Shown here one piece after another: positions 17,689-28,000 of a DNA stretch of 64,000 nt. The stretch spans positions 109,169 through 173,168 of the forward strand of contig JAGDZV010000013.1 in assembly GCA_049115495.1 (NCBI GenBank), written 5' to 3'. Below the pieces are notes generated by a model, which worked only from the letters and a program-made list of their open reading frames with translations, searched no databases and was not told the DNA's origin. This stretch comes from JACPUW01 sp049115495. Its GTDB lineage: Bacteria > Bacteroidota > Bacteroidia > CAILMK01 > JACPUW01. The position numbers and the translations under genes were made by a program. The stretch's first letter is position 1; every line of letters starts with the position of its first letter.

Positions 17689-18824
17689 TACACGGCTTCA
17701 GATAGTGTAGTAATGGTCATGGTTTGATTGTGAAGCTCGCATTGGTTTTGTAAAAAGCCGAATGGTGCCAACTCTCCGTATGAATAAAACCCTGCAATTG
17801 TAGGATTACCCAAAACATCAGAAACTACCTCTACTTCTTCTTCAACCAACTGTTTTAACACCAATTTTCTACCTACACAGCTTACCAAAAGCGCGAGTTC
17901 AATGTTTTCTGATTCCTTATTTTTTACGGTTATTTCAGCTGCCTCTTCAGCACCATTTATTAGCCTATCAGAGTTTGCTTTCATAAGCCTAACAAAAGAG
18001 CCTTCAGGTATATCTCCTGCAAAAGTTAAGCTCTTCTCTTCTTCATTAATACCTAAAATTGTGCGCACCACTGGTTCTACATCTTCTCTATCTCTCATAC
18101 TAAGCGGAAACAGTAAGCCACTTGATGGCAATTCTTTTGCCTTATCGCCTAAAAAAGATTTGTAAAGATCTAAGGCGGGTTGCCCGTCAATCTCATACAG
18201 TACATTGTTCTTTGATTTTGTTACTGTTCTATCAACTCCAAAACTGTCCCATCCACCTTTAGAGCCAAAACCAATTTTAATATGGTCGCCATAAAAACCA
18301 ATGGCTTTAATTTGACTGGTTCCCAATAAGTCTGCCCTGTTTACTATATAGGTTTTCTGAAAATTTGGCCCATCACCTGCCAAGCCTCCAGTTACTGTTA
18401 CACCTTTTGGTAGTGCCTGGCTCATGCCATCTACCAAGTCAGTTCCGTTTACATTTAGCCCATCAGAAAAAACCAAAACATGTTTAAGCTCATCATGATC
18501 AAGCGCCTTAGCCAGCTCTATGCCCGCGGCTCTGCTCGGGTTTTCTACATCTGTAAGTTTGGCAACCGCACTTGATAATTTTGTTTTCTCAAATTCAACC
18601 GCAGTAAGCACAAGGCTCTCATCATAAACTTTCTCTCCGGCTATTTCTCCTGATGTTGTGCAACCGGCTAAAATCGTGTTTGGATATTTATTCTTAACCT
18701 GTTCTAATATATTGGAGTTTTCTAAAAACTCTCTTTGCCCAAAAGCAAGTATTAATTGGGGGTTTATATCAAAATTTAGCTCATTGTTGTCTCTTTGATC
18801 TACTACGGTTTGGGCTGTTTTCAT
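17688..18824 (-). CDS. FIST N/C domain small-molecule sensor protein
   Basis: A 378-residue cytoplasmic protein. The N-terminal FIST half has 'AGCTTSGEI' and 'VTGGLAGDG'. The C-terminal FIST_C half ends with 'NPTIAGFYSYGELAPFG'. FIST domains are described as sensors of small ligands, possibly amino acids, in signalling proteins. It is the promoter-proximal gene of an operon with a multi-PAS kinase, a lone receiver and a hybrid kinase, so it probably feeds ligand information to that phosphorelay. The stop codon shares one base with the kinase start. No output target gene is linked. Confidence 0.9.
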   Translation of the reverse strand: MKTAQTVVDQRDNNELNFDINPQLILAFGQREFLENSNILEQVKNKYPNTILAGCTTSGEIAGEKVYDESLVLTAVEFEKTKLSSAVAKLTDVENPSRAAGIELAKALDHDELKHVLVFSDGLNVNGTDLVDGMSQALPKGVTVTGGLAGDGPNFQKTYIVNRADLLGTSQIKAIGFYGDHIKIGFGSKGGWDSFGVDRTVTKSKNNVLYEIDGQPALDLYKSFLGDKAKELPSSGLLFPLSMRDREDVEPVVRTILGINEEEKSLTFAGDIPEGSFVRLMKANSDRLINGAEEAAEITVKNKESENIELALLVSCVGRKLVLKQLVEEEVEVVSDVLGNPTIAGFYSYGELAPFGFLQNQCELHNQTMTITTLSEAV

Positions 18825-18923
18825 TTAGCTTGATTTTTAAATTCTCAGCCAAAGTATGATAGCCACCATAGATAAATTTAGAAATTGGTCGAAAATAGAT
18901 TGAATAGGTATTTTGGACCCTGA

Positions 18924-19331
18924 CTATCTCAACTGCCAACCGTTTTTATGTGTGTGCCAAAGCAATAGGCCAAATGGAAGCCACCATATTAAATCGTTTG
19001 TAATTAAAGTGTAACCAAATGAACCGGGAATTACACCTTGATAGTAATTCATTACAAAACCGATTGGACCAAAAATCTTACCCAAAAAACCTACGGCCAC
19101 TATTGGCCAATGCCTTATAGGAGAATAACTTGCCCACCAATATCCAAGCCCATAAACACCTATTACCATGCCCATGCCTTGCCATATAACAAGATGTATA
19201 GGATGCTCCATGCCCACAAGATCGAAAAAATGAAGTGGAAATAGAACTACCCAAGCTCCCCAAAGTATATTGTAAACGGCTGCCACTTTTAGCACGAACG
19301 ACATCCAAGGTTTTGAAACTGTTTCGGTCAT
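18924..19331 (-). CDS. Four-span membrane protein, unknown function
   Basis: A 135-residue protein with about four hydrophobic helices and conserved-looking aromatic and Gly patches ('YNILWGAWVVLFP', 'GMGMVIGVYGLGYWWA', 'GFLGKIFGPIGFVMNY', 'WWLPFGLLLWHT'). I do not recognise a named family with certainty. Similar short proteins are often annotated as membrane proteins next to redox genes. It has free space on both sides and may be a single-gene unit. Confidence 0.65.
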   Translation of the reverse strand: MTETVSKPWMSFVLKVAAVYNILWGAWVVLFPLHFFDLVGMEHPIHLVIWQGMGMVIGVYGLGYWWASYSPIRHWPIVAVGFLGKIFGPIGFVMNYYQGVIPGSFGYTLITNDLIWWLPFGLLLWHTHKNGWQLR

Positions 19332-19412
19332 TAATTCATAACATTCAGAAATCTATTATGTTGAAAGTTAAAGACCAATAACCCTTATGGCTGAATGATT
19401 TCTCATTGAAAA

Positions 19413-19790
19413 TTAGCAAACATCTCCTGCTTGTGGATTGGCAAAATTATCAGTCTCATCTTCATGCTTTCTTTCAGTTAAACATTGAAAATCTTTTTCA
19501 ATAAGAATAAAAAGCTGTGTTCCGTTTTTAAAGGTTTGATTATGATCAAAACCCACCATTTCGTTGTCACTAACCCATTTTTGACCTAGCTCAGAAGGCA
19601 CGGCTACAGCAATTGTATTGTTACCAAATTCTGCAGTAACGCTATCAACTTCGGCCATGTGCAATTGATAAGTAAGCGACGTTTCTCCAAAAGCAATCTT
19701 ATCAAAACATATCTCTGATTCTCCAAATTTCTTAACCTCAGATTGCGACAGTCTTAACCTTATGGAATTTCCTTTTATTCTAAGTTTCAT
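19413..19790 (-). CDS. DUF7009-like protein beside fdhD
   Basis: A 125-residue soluble protein whose N-terminus 'MKLRIKGNSIRLRLSQSEV' and body 'LTYQLHM...AVAVPSELGQKWV' fit a small conserved family often placed after fdhD in Bacteroidota (I believe DUF7009). It lies 7 bases downstream of fdhD on the same strand and ends in a short tail with a terminal Cys. A role in formate dehydrogenase or molybdenum cofactor maturation is inferred from position only. Confidence 0.6.
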   Translation of the reverse strand: MKLRIKGNSIRLRLSQSEVKKFGESEICFDKIAFGETSLTYQLHMAEVDSVTAEFGNNTIAVAVPSELGQKWVSDNEMVGFDHNQTFKNGTQLFILIEKDFQCLTERKHEDETDNFANPQAGDVC

Positions 19791-19797
19791 GTTCTTA

Positions 19798-20646
19798 TTA
19801 AGTTAATGTCAACCGGTTTTTATGAGTGTAAATATTGAACCGCTCATCACGAGAAAATCCAATAAGCGTTATTCCAAAATCATTGGCACTTCTTACTGCC
19901 AAACTAGAAGGGGCTCCAACTGCAGCTACCACTGGAATTGCCGCCATTGCCGCCTTTTGAACCAATTCAAAACTAATTCTTCCGCTCAATTGCAAAATAC
20001 AGCTACCTAAGTCAATTGATTTATTTGAAATAGCGGCCCCTATTAATTTATCCAGGGCATTGTGCCTACCTACATCTTCTCTTGTAAGCAAAAGCTCACC
20101 CTTGGTGGTAAATAAGGCACAACCGTGCAAACCACCTGTGTAAGCAAAAACCGACTGCTTTTGTTTTAACTGAATAGGTAATTGATGTATAACCGATGCA
20201 CTTACACTGCTTTGTGTAAGGTTAATTCTTGTGCATGATGCTACCTGTACAGCTTCAATTGACGTTTTACCACAAACCCCGCAACTTGACGTGGTGTAAA
20301 AATGTCTTTCTAATTTATTTAGGTCTACACTAACTCTTGGCTTTAGCTCAACAATTACCACATTATCTACGGCATCTTCTGTTTCTGGTTCAGTACAATA
20401 TCTAATATTCTCAATCTGATTGGTTGAAGAAATAATGTTCTCAGAAAACAAGAACCCCAAAGCCAGCTCAAAGTCATTACCTGGGGTTCGCATGGTAATT
20501 GAAATGGTTTTCTTTGTTCGGTTCTCGTTGTGGCCGTAGGTTAATCTAATTTCAAGTGGCTCTTCTACGCTTACAAGGTCAGGGCAATGTTTTACACCCT
20601 CATTGTTTACCTTAACTACATTAACCTTGTAAACACTTGGCTTCAT
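19798..20646 (-). CDS. fdhD: Sulfurtransferase FdhD
   Basis: A 282-residue protein with the FdhD hallmarks: an N-terminal region 'VEEPLEIRLTYG' with 'TMRTPGNDFELALGFL', the two-cysteine motif 'TTSSCGVCGKTS', and 'AYTGGLHGCALF' with 'LLTREDVGRHNALDKLIG'. FdhD passes sulfur from a cysteine desulfurase to the molybdenum cofactor of formate dehydrogenase. The formate dehydrogenase itself is not in the window. The gene is one base from the O-methyltransferase gene and 7 bases from the DUF7009-like gene, so these form a small operon. Confidence 0.93.
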   Translation of the reverse strand: MKPSVYKVNVVKVNNEGVKHCPDLVSVEEPLEIRLTYGHNENRTKKTISITMRTPGNDFELALGFLFSENIISSTNQIENIRYCTEPETEDAVDNVVIVELKPRVSVDLNKLERHFYTTSSCGVCGKTSIEAVQVASCTRINLTQSSVSASVIHQLPIQLKQKQSVFAYTGGLHGCALFTTKGELLLTREDVGRHNALDKLIGAAISNKSIDLGSCILQLSGRISFELVQKAAMAAIPVVAAVGAPSSLAVRSANDFGITLIGFSRDERFNIYTHKNRLTLT

Positions 20647-21291
20647 TTAATCACTTATTTTTCGTGCAGCCATAATACCATCTCTTACGGGTAGAATCAC
20701 ATTCTCAACCCTTGGGTCGTTCTCTACTTTGTGGTTAAATGCCCTTATGCCTTCGGTGTCATTATCCGTTTTATCTTCTCTAATTACTCTACCACTCCAA
20801 AGTACATTATCGCCCAATAGCATGCCACCAATATTCAATTTAGGTAAAACCAAATCGAAATAATTAGGGTAATTCACCTTATCAGCATCTATAAAAACCA
20901 GATCAAATTTTACATCGAGCGTTGGAATTATATCAATGGCATTTCCAAAAAGCAATTCAGACTTATCTAAAATTTCCGCCTCTTGCCAATATCGAGTTAC
21001 CATTTCTTCTCGCTCTCTACTAATTTCAATAGAGTAAAGCTTGCCATCTTTTGCCAAACCCTCGGCCAGGCAAATTCCAGAATACCCGGTAAAAGTTCCT
21101 ATTTCAAGAATATTTTTGGGTTTTAGGAGCTTTGAGAAAAGACTTAGAACCCTGCCCTGCACATGCCCGCTCACCATTTGTGGCATGTTTACCTTTAAGT
21201 GGGTTTCGCGCCAAAGGCGATAGAGTAAATCGCTCTCAGTACCACAATGTTCATTTATATAATCTTGTAGTTTGTCGTCTATCAATTCCAT
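20647..21291 (-). CDS. Class I SAM-dependent O-methyltransferase
   Basis: A 214-residue protein of the caffeoyl-CoA/catechol O-methyltransferase type (methyltransferase_3 family). Motif I is 'ILEIGTFTGYSGICLA', motif post-I has 'LYSIEI', and the metal and catalytic region is 'FDLVFIDADKVNYPNYFDLV' followed by 'LLGDNVLWSGRV'. It transfers methyl from SAM to a hydroxyl of a small aromatic or related acceptor. The acceptor is unknown. It sits between the M16 peptidase and fdhD, with a 1-base gap on each side. Confidence 0.9.
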   Translation of the reverse strand: MELIDDKLQDYINEHCGTESDLLYRLWRETHLKVNMPQMVSGHVQGRVLSLFSKLLKPKNILEIGTFTGYSGICLAEGLAKDGKLYSIEISREREEMVTRYWQEAEILDKSELLFGNAIDIIPTLDVKFDLVFIDADKVNYPNYFDLVLPKLNIGGMLLGDNVLWSGRVIREDKTDNDTEGIRAFNHKVENDPRVENVILPVRDGIMAARKISD

Positions 21292-21292
21292 A

Positions 21293-22543
21293 TTAATCTT
21301 CGTTATTTCCTAAGTAAACAAGCTTACTCAATTTGCTTGGGTTTAAAATTTCATTTGCCACATTTTGCACATCTTCAACGGTAATAGCATCAATTTTTTC
21401 AAAAACTTCTTTGAGATTAATAATGCTGTTAAAGTTGATGATGCTCTTAGCCATATTTTGCATTTGCAAACCCGGGTTTTCAAACATTATAGCCAAATTG
21501 CCTTGCAACTGACGCTTAGCTTTTGTTAGCTGCAATGGCCCAAGCGGTTTATCGCACAAAGTCTTAAACTCTCTATTTATAATATCTATGGTTTTTTTCA
21601 AGTTCTTTTTGTCGCAACCAAATTGCACAAAAAATACCCCAGTATCGTCAAATGTTTGAAAGGTTGAACTTATGTGGTAGCAAAAACCATATTTTTCTCT
21701 AACACTTAAGTTTAGTCTAGACCCCATATTGCTACCGCCCAATATATTGTTTAATAGCATAAATGCGTACCGTTTATCGCTATAGCGGCTGTAGGCTTCA
21801 GTACCATATATACAATGTGTTTGCTGAAAATCTTTTTCAAGTTCAAGGTTAAAAACTTGGGTGGTAGATGCCGCTTTTCTTGTTAGCCTTTCAACCTTAT
21901 CAATTGAAATGTCTAAGTATTTATATGCCAACTGTTCTACCCTGTGTTGAGACACGTTCCCGGCCACTGAAAAAACCATGTTTTCGGGCTGATATTGGCT
22001 AGCAATAAATTGCTTAAGTTCTTTTTGACCAATACCCGTAAGAGATTTTTTAGTGCCTAATATGTTGTAGCCTAAAGGGTGATCTTTATATAAGTTCATA
22101 AAAAACTCATCGTAGATACTCTCTTCAGGGCTATCTTCATACATCTCAATTTCTTCAAAAATTACCTTTCTCTCCTTTTCAAGTTCTTTAGGTTCAAGCA
22201 ATGCATTAAAACACATATCGCTTAGTAAATCAAAATTGCGATCTACATACCTTTTTAGGCTTGAAGAGTAATAGGCGGTATTTTCTCTTGTAGTGTATGC
22301 ATTTAGCTCACCACCTACCGATTCAATTAAATTGAAAAGCTGACTGGCTCTACGTTTTTTGGTGCCTTTGAAAAGAGCATGTTCTATAAAATGTGCCGAG
22401 CCGTTTGTAACAAGGTTTTCATCTCGGCTACCGGTTTTTGAGAACAAACCACAATGTACCAGCTGGGTAGATTTAATTTGTTGGTGTACCACCCTAAGAC
22501 CATTGTTAAGGGTTATTATGTTGTGCCGATTATTTTTCGTCAT
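21293..22543 (-). CDS. M16-family zinc peptidase
   Basis: I start it at the ATG at 22543 (MTKNNRHNIIT). A longer frame to 22627 would lie inside the pterin dehydratase gene. The 416 residues have the inverted zinc motif 'HFIEH' near residue 50, then the downstream Glu in 'YYSSSLKRY' to 'FEEIEMYEDSPEE', and a second inactive-type half with 'NNILGGSNMGSRLNLSVREK'. M16 enzymes such as PqqL or mitochondrial processing peptidase relatives degrade or trim peptides. It overlaps the previous gene by 14 bases. Confidence 0.9.
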   Translation of the reverse strand: MTKNNRHNIITLNNGLRVVHQQIKSTQLVHCGLFSKTGSRDENLVTNGSAHFIEHALFKGTKKRRASQLFNLIESVGGELNAYTTRENTAYYSSSLKRYVDRNFDLLSDMCFNALLEPKELEKERKVIFEEIEMYEDSPEESIYDEFFMNLYKDHPLGYNILGTKKSLTGIGQKELKQFIASQYQPENMVFSVAGNVSQHRVEQLAYKYLDISIDKVERLTRKAASTTQVFNLELEKDFQQTHCIYGTEAYSRYSDKRYAFMLLNNILGGSNMGSRLNLSVREKYGFCYHISSTFQTFDDTGVFFVQFGCDKKNLKKTIDIINREFKTLCDKPLGPLQLTKAKRQLQGNLAIMFENPGLQMQNMAKSIINFNSIINLKEVFEKIDAITVEDVQNVANEILNPSKLSKLVYLGNNED

Positions 22544-22772
22544 TATATAATTGATCCATTTTGTCTGCCAACTTTCTATCCTTTTCGGTAATCTGGTTGC
22601 CAGCATCGTGCGTTGTAAGTTTAACACTTACTTTATTATAAACATTACTCCATTCAGGGTGATGATTATGTTTTTCGGCCCAAAAGGCGGCCTTTGTCAT
22701 CCAACCAAATGCAGTTATAAAATCTTTAAATTCAAAAACTTTTTGAAGCGAATTGTTTTCTTCTTTCCACAT
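22530..22772 (-). CDS. 4a-hydroxytetrahydrobiopterin dehydratase (PCD)
   Basis: An 80-residue protein starting MWKEENNSL. It has the signature of pterin-4a-carbinolamine dehydratases: 'FKDFITAFGWMTKAAFWAEKHNHHPEWSNVYNKV', with the catalytic histidines in HNHHPEW and 'LTTHDAG' later. It recycles the cofactor after aromatic amino-acid hydroxylation. No hydroxylase is in the window. Its end overlaps the M16 peptidase start, so they are co-transcribed. Confidence 0.92.
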   Translation of the reverse strand: MWKEENNSLQKVFEFKDFITAFGWMTKAAFWAEKHNHHPEWSNVYNKVSVKLTTHDAGNQITEKDRKLADKMDQLYNDEK

Positions 22773-22840
22773 TGAATTTGCTTTGAGCAAAGGTATTGAA
22801 ATGCTCTGTCTTCAAATACTAAACCTAATTTTGAACTAAC

Positions 22841-23569
22841 ATGAAAGTGCACTTTATCAATTGCTTCAAAATTTGTGCGTTAACGATTATTTTTCCTTTT
22901 GTTGTTAAAGCACAAATTCCTGCTTGGAGTGTTGATTTTGGGGCTAGTGGATTTTACAACAGTTCACCGCTCACCATTTCGAGAGGCGGAAATGCAATAA
23001 ACGGATTATCAAGAGACCTAAGTGTTAATGGTGCTCTTGGCTTATTTGTTTTTGAGAATGCATCGGTAGGTCTTAGGTACAATATTGCTAATGACTATTT
23101 AGAGGTAGAAAGTCAGTTTTTTAATGCTTCTCTAGGACAATATGAGCCTTACATTCAAATTGAACAAACCAACTTATTTGGGCTTTACGGAAGATACTAT
23201 ACAGATTTAAGCCAATACTTTGCAGCTTTTGCCCATGTAGAAGTTGGTACAGGCACAAGTTTACTCTCGGTAACTGAAGAAAACGATCAAGGCGAAATTA
23301 TTCAATCAGAATACCCAAGAGACCTTGAAGATTTTGGTATTGCACTAGGCCTTGCCATACGCCCCACCCCAATTGTAGGTATTGAATTCTCAGCCCTCCG
23401 CAGAACTCAATTTGAGTCTTACATACCAAGCGGAACAACTACTAACATACCTCAAATTGAAACACGATTAGGATTTGAGTTTAGAATTGGCCTAAGAATA
23501 AACGTAAACTTTCGTGAACTTAGAAGTAACGCAAATAAAGATAGAATGCCGGTTGGCCCCCGCTTCTAA
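22841..23569 (+). CDS. Outer-membrane beta-barrel protein
   Basis: A 242-residue protein with a signal peptide (to about residue 25, ending VVKAQ). Alternating beta strands with aromatic girdles run to a final strand before the C-terminus ('GFEFRIGLRINVNF'). The layout is that of the small porin-like or OmpA-like barrels (outer membrane protein beta-barrel families) common in Bacteroidota. The exact family and ligand are not recognisable. It is divergent from the pterin dehydratase gene. Confidence 0.7.
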   Translation: MKVHFINCFKICALTIIFPFVVKAQIPAWSVDFGASGFYNSSPLTISRGGNAINGLSRDLSVNGALGLFVFENASVGLRYNIANDYLEVESQFFNASLGQYEPYIQIEQTNLFGLYGRYYTDLSQYFAAFAHVEVGTGTSLLSVTEENDQGEIIQSEYPRDLEDFGIALGLAIRPTPIVGIEFSALRRTQFESYIPSGTTTNIPQIETRLGFEFRIGLRINVNFRELRSNANKDRMPVGPRF

Positions 23570-23679
23570 CTTAATGTTAAGAGATTAAAATTGTTTGTAA
23601 GTTCAATTAAGAATTTAATTCCGCATCAACTTTTTAGTTTAGGTTTACGTTACTAACTCTTACTGGAACCAATTTGAAA

Positions 23680-23814
23680 ATGAAATCAGTTGTTTTAATA
23701 TTAATTTACGTTGTTTCTTACCTTATTTATTTGCTGCTAAGTATTGCGTATGCTCCGCTAAAAGCCATTGAAAAGTCTCAAAGCTTTGTGAGCAATTTTG
23801 GTAAAAATATGTAG
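23680..23814 (+). CDS. Small membrane protein, 44 residues
   Basis: A short frame starting ATG at 23680, preceded by a purine-poor but clear spacer. It encodes one hydrophobic helix (VVLILIYVVSYLIYLLLSIA) followed by a short tail KAIEKSQSFVSN. The composition and tidy start after the barrel gene suggest a genuine small membrane protein. It ends 3 bases before the stop of the convergent PKD lipoprotein. No function can be given. Confidence 0.45.
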   Translation: MKSVVLILIYVVSYLIYLLLSIAYAPLKAIEKSQSFVSNFGKNM

Positions 23815-23817
23815 CTT

Positions 23818-24753
23818 TTACTTTATGGTATAAGCTAGCTCAATAATTACTTCATCAATCTCAATCTCTATGGTGCCCTCAGCACCTAGCTCATTTAGAT
23901 TGCCTGTCCAAGACCCCATTTCAGTTGACCCAAATACGCCATCATCTTCAAATGCTGTAAAGGTCCAATCTTCGTCATTCACCTTAATTTCTCTTCCAAA
24001 ACTAAATTCAAACGGCGTATCTTCAACGTCAAAAGCTACATCAGTCTCTTCATTTAAACCACTCTGATTTGTATACCCTATTTTAATATCAGGCTCTACT
24101 CCAATGCCTGGTATTGGCAATGGAAAAGGCAACTCAGGATCCCAATCTTCACCATTGTTGGTTTCAGGAAAATCAATTAAGCTCATGCCGGTTATAAATT
24201 TATCTCCAACTTTAATTGATGTGCTGGTGCTATCATAAAACGCTCCATCTGCCGAATATGCTTTTAAAAGTACAGTAAAGGTTCCGCTTTCTTCAAAAGC
24301 ATGCTCAGGGCTCAAGGCAGTACTCGTGTTGCCGTCTCCAAAATCCCACTCGTATCTAAAGCTGTTTACCGAACAATTGGTAAATACGATTGGTTGGCCA
24401 GGCGACGATAATTCGGTGCTGCTTTCAAAACAAGCCACCGGATCTTCTATCAAAAAAACTTCAATTGACTCTGTAACAATATCACCACTGTTCTTATCGC
24501 CAAAGTATGCCTTTAATGTCACGGTGTAAGTTCCCGCATTTTGATATTGATGCGTAGGGTTTATACCCGAACCAGTATTACCATCGCCAAACTCCCATTC
24601 AAATCTTGATGCTTGTTCACTACAGTTCAAAAATTGAACATTAAAGTTTCTCTGTACACTGTAGGTGAAACAGGCTGATGGATCTTGGTTATTACAAGCC
24701 TGAAAGAATAAAGCCAAACTTGCAACCGTAATTAGTGATAATACCGTTCTCAT
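23818..24753 (-). CDS. Lipoprotein with two PKD domains
   Basis: A 311-residue lipoprotein with lipobox 'LALFFQAC' (Cys about residue 20). Two PKD domains follow, each with the WEFGDGNT / WDFGDGNT core and a 'GTYTVTLKAY' / 'GTFTVLLKAY' strand. A C-terminal beta domain without recognised homology follows. PKD modules are Ig-like beta-sandwiches that act as spacers or ligand-binding parts on surface proteins. It probably sits on the outer membrane. The upstream gap 24754-25028 separates it from the divergent SdrD_B protein. Confidence 0.85.
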   Translation of the reverse strand: MRTVLSLITVASLALFFQACNNQDPSACFTYSVQRNFNVQFLNCSEQASRFEWEFGDGNTGSGINPTHQYQNAGTYTVTLKAYFGDKNSGDIVTESIEVFLIEDPVACFESSTELSSPGQPIVFTNCSVNSFRYEWDFGDGNTSTALSPEHAFEESGTFTVLLKAYSADGAFYDSTSTSIKVGDKFITGMSLIDFPETNNGEDWDPELPFPLPIPGIGVEPDIKIGYTNQSGLNEETDVAFDVEDTPFEFSFGREIKVNDEDWTFTAFEDDGVFGSTEMGSWTGNLNELGAEGTIEIEIDEVIIELAYTIK

Positions 24754-25028
24754 GAATTCAAATGTACACTTGTACGTGTTTATTTGGCTAAGAAAGATAA
24801 ACCCAAATATTCTAAATTTAAGAATAAGGCGCTCCCAAGTGTCTCATTTTAGGCATCATTCCAAAAATGGAATTATTATACTGATTCTTTTTAACCCAGT
24901 ATTAATCGATTTTTACCCTAATTTTAACTACATTCATCGATAAATTAAAGTTATCCACCAATATTCGTGTGGCCGTTTCAAACAATCGGTACGTTCATTG
25001 ACTACACACTAATCTAAACACAAAGGAA

Positions 25029-28000
25029 ATGAGACTTCAACAAAAGCAAAAAGCAATACCCAGGCTGGTTAAGGTTGGAATTGCAATAAGTCTTACAGGC
25101 ATTATTGTCTTTGGTATTTTATTCTTTTCAGGCCTATTCTCATCTGAAGATTCAAAGGCAATACCCCCTAATGCCACAACATTTAGCGAAACATGCTATT
25201 CAATTTCAGACGGTAATGCCGATCTTTTTGAATTTAATAAATTTACTGGCGGCCCTACAGATAACGGAAATACGGGTATTGGATCGCCTGAAGCATCTTC
25301 ATTAAACCTTTTTGGCGATACCTTATTTGTTATTGATGGCTCGGCGGGTGAGTTTGGTTTTGTTGATGTAAACAATGCCAGCTTTACAGTTTTAAACGCT
25401 GATTACGAATCTACTCAGCTTAATGGCGAAGATGGCAAGGTAACTTTTGGAGATATTGATGCCATGACGGTTGATAATAACGATGTATTTTGGGTAGCCC
25501 ATAGAGATAATAACGATACTGACCCTTCTTACATTGCCAAAATGAATCATAAAGGCGAGTTTATTGCCAATGGGTTTGGAGTAGGTGTAGATTATGTGAA
25601 ATTTGATGGCCCCGATGGTTTTCCTAGTGTTTTAGACGCCATGGCATATGATCCCATTCAAGAGATTTTGTATGTGTGTGCCAACGACGGATCTGGAAAC
25701 CCTACATATAACAACCTTATGAAAATAGACCCCGAAACGGGTAAAGGTACTTTTGTGGGTAATTTTAACATTGGCGACGTTGAAGGCCTTGGTTTTGACG
25801 GAGAAGGAAATATGTATGCCACCACTGGTGTTTCTTCTCAAACTTCATCAAACCGAAATTCATTTTTTAGCGTAGACAAAACAACTGCTTTAGCCACTAA
25901 GGTTTTTACTTTTAGCTCAGGTACCGACTTTGAGACTTGCGATTGTGTAATTGGTTATAAGAATACAATTAAAGGAACTGTATTTTACGATGTAGACGAA
26001 AATGGATTTATTGGCAATGGCGAAAGTGGCTATGGCGGAGTAACTGTAAATCTTTATTACGATGAAAACAACAATGGGGTATACGATGCCGGCACTGATG
26101 GATTTGTAAGGAGCACCACAACAAATGCTCAAGGAGAATATATACTTTATGATGCTTACGAATCAGGCACCCTTAATTACGTTTTAACTATAAATACTTC
26201 TGGCCTGCCCAATGGCGCAAGCCTTACAACTGATAATGTTGAAACCGCATCATTCTCTTCAGGTGGAAACGTAGACATTAATAACGACTTCGGATATAAA
26301 TTAAGTCCACTTTTAAATAATACCATCAGTGGCTTTGTTTACAGCGATAGTGACCAAGACGAGGTGTTTGATAATGGAGAAAATGGTGTAGAAAACGCCA
26401 CAGTTTACCTCTATAAAGATATTAACGGAAATGGAGTTTACGATTTGGGAACTGATATAATAGTTACTTCAAAACAAACAGCAAGCGATGGATCTTACAG
26501 TTTTATTAGACCATACATAGGTGGTACTGTTCAAATTGACCTTACACCAAGTAACAACAGAGACGCACATGAGAACAGCTCTGGTACAGTTGATAGATCG
26601 GGTACTTCTTTAGACTTTGGCGAAAAACATGTAGGTATCTCGTTTAGGTCAGCGACAATTCCTAGCGGGGCCACAATTGAAGAAGCTTATTTTGAAGTTG
26701 AAAGTAATGGAACCTATACCACACAAACTTCAGTACTAATTTATGGTGAAGATGTAAACGATGGCAGTGCTTTTAGAACTCAAACCGACAACATTTCAAA
26801 TAGAACTAAAACTTCGGCAAGTGTGGCATGGGTAATGCCTTATTGGAATGGTTCAGACATTAGGCATCAATCGCCTGATATTTCAGCTATAGTTCAAGAA
26901 ATAGTTGATAGAAGTGGCTGGAATACCGGAAATGACATTAATATTCTTACAACCCTTACCAGCGGGCTAAGAGAAGCAAAATCAAGAAATGTAAGCATAG
27001 ATGATGGACCTCATTTATTGGTTACATATTTTGATGAAAATGAAGATGACAACTACCTGACTTTTGTTGAGACCAACTCTCTTCCATCAGGCAGTTCATT
27101 AACTACTGATAATATTGAGACTGCTGGCTTTAGCAGTGGTGGCAATAGCGACCCAAATAATAATTTTGGTATCTACCAAGATGCTTCAACATTCAACACA
27201 ATAACAGGAACTGTTTTTAGAGATAACAATGAAAATGGAGCTTACAACAGTGGAACCGATAATGGTGAGAACGACATAACCGTTTGCTTGTTTAACGATG
27301 CCAATGCCGATGGGCAGTTTGATTCTGGTGACGAAATACTACAAATTAAAAAAACGGATGTAAATGGATTCTACAGTTTCGAAGAAACCTACTCTGAGTC
27401 TGACATTACTATTCAATCAAGAGTTTCTCAAAGCAGCGACGATGCCGAAGGACCTACCGGAGTAACCACCACAAGTTCTGACCTTGATTTTGCACAAGAA
27501 ACAGTAGCGCTAAGGTTTAGTAGTTTAAACATTCCTCAAGGTGCCACAATAACAAATGCAAGTATTGAATTTGTTTCTGAATCTAGTAAAAGTGGTGATT
27601 ACTCTTTTGGAATAGAAGGAATAGACGTTGATAATGTATCAACCTTTACCACTAGCCAAAACCATAACAACTTTACAAGAACGAGTGCGAACGCCACTTG
27701 GTCTGGAAGCGAAGGTTGGAGCTCTAATGAGCTAAAAACCACCCCATCGCTAACCAACATAGTACAAGAAATTGTGAACAGAAGTGGTTGGTCTAGCGGT
27801 AATGCCATGGGATTTGTATTTAACACTGGCACGGGAGATAGAGATGCATACTCCTACGATAATGACCCCAATAAGGCACCAAACCTTGTTGTAAGCTACG
27901 AAGCATCGGGTATAAACTACGTGGTAATAATAAAAGAATCTAACCTACCAAATGGTTATGAGTTAACTACCGATAATCTTGAAGCAGCTTCATTTAACTC

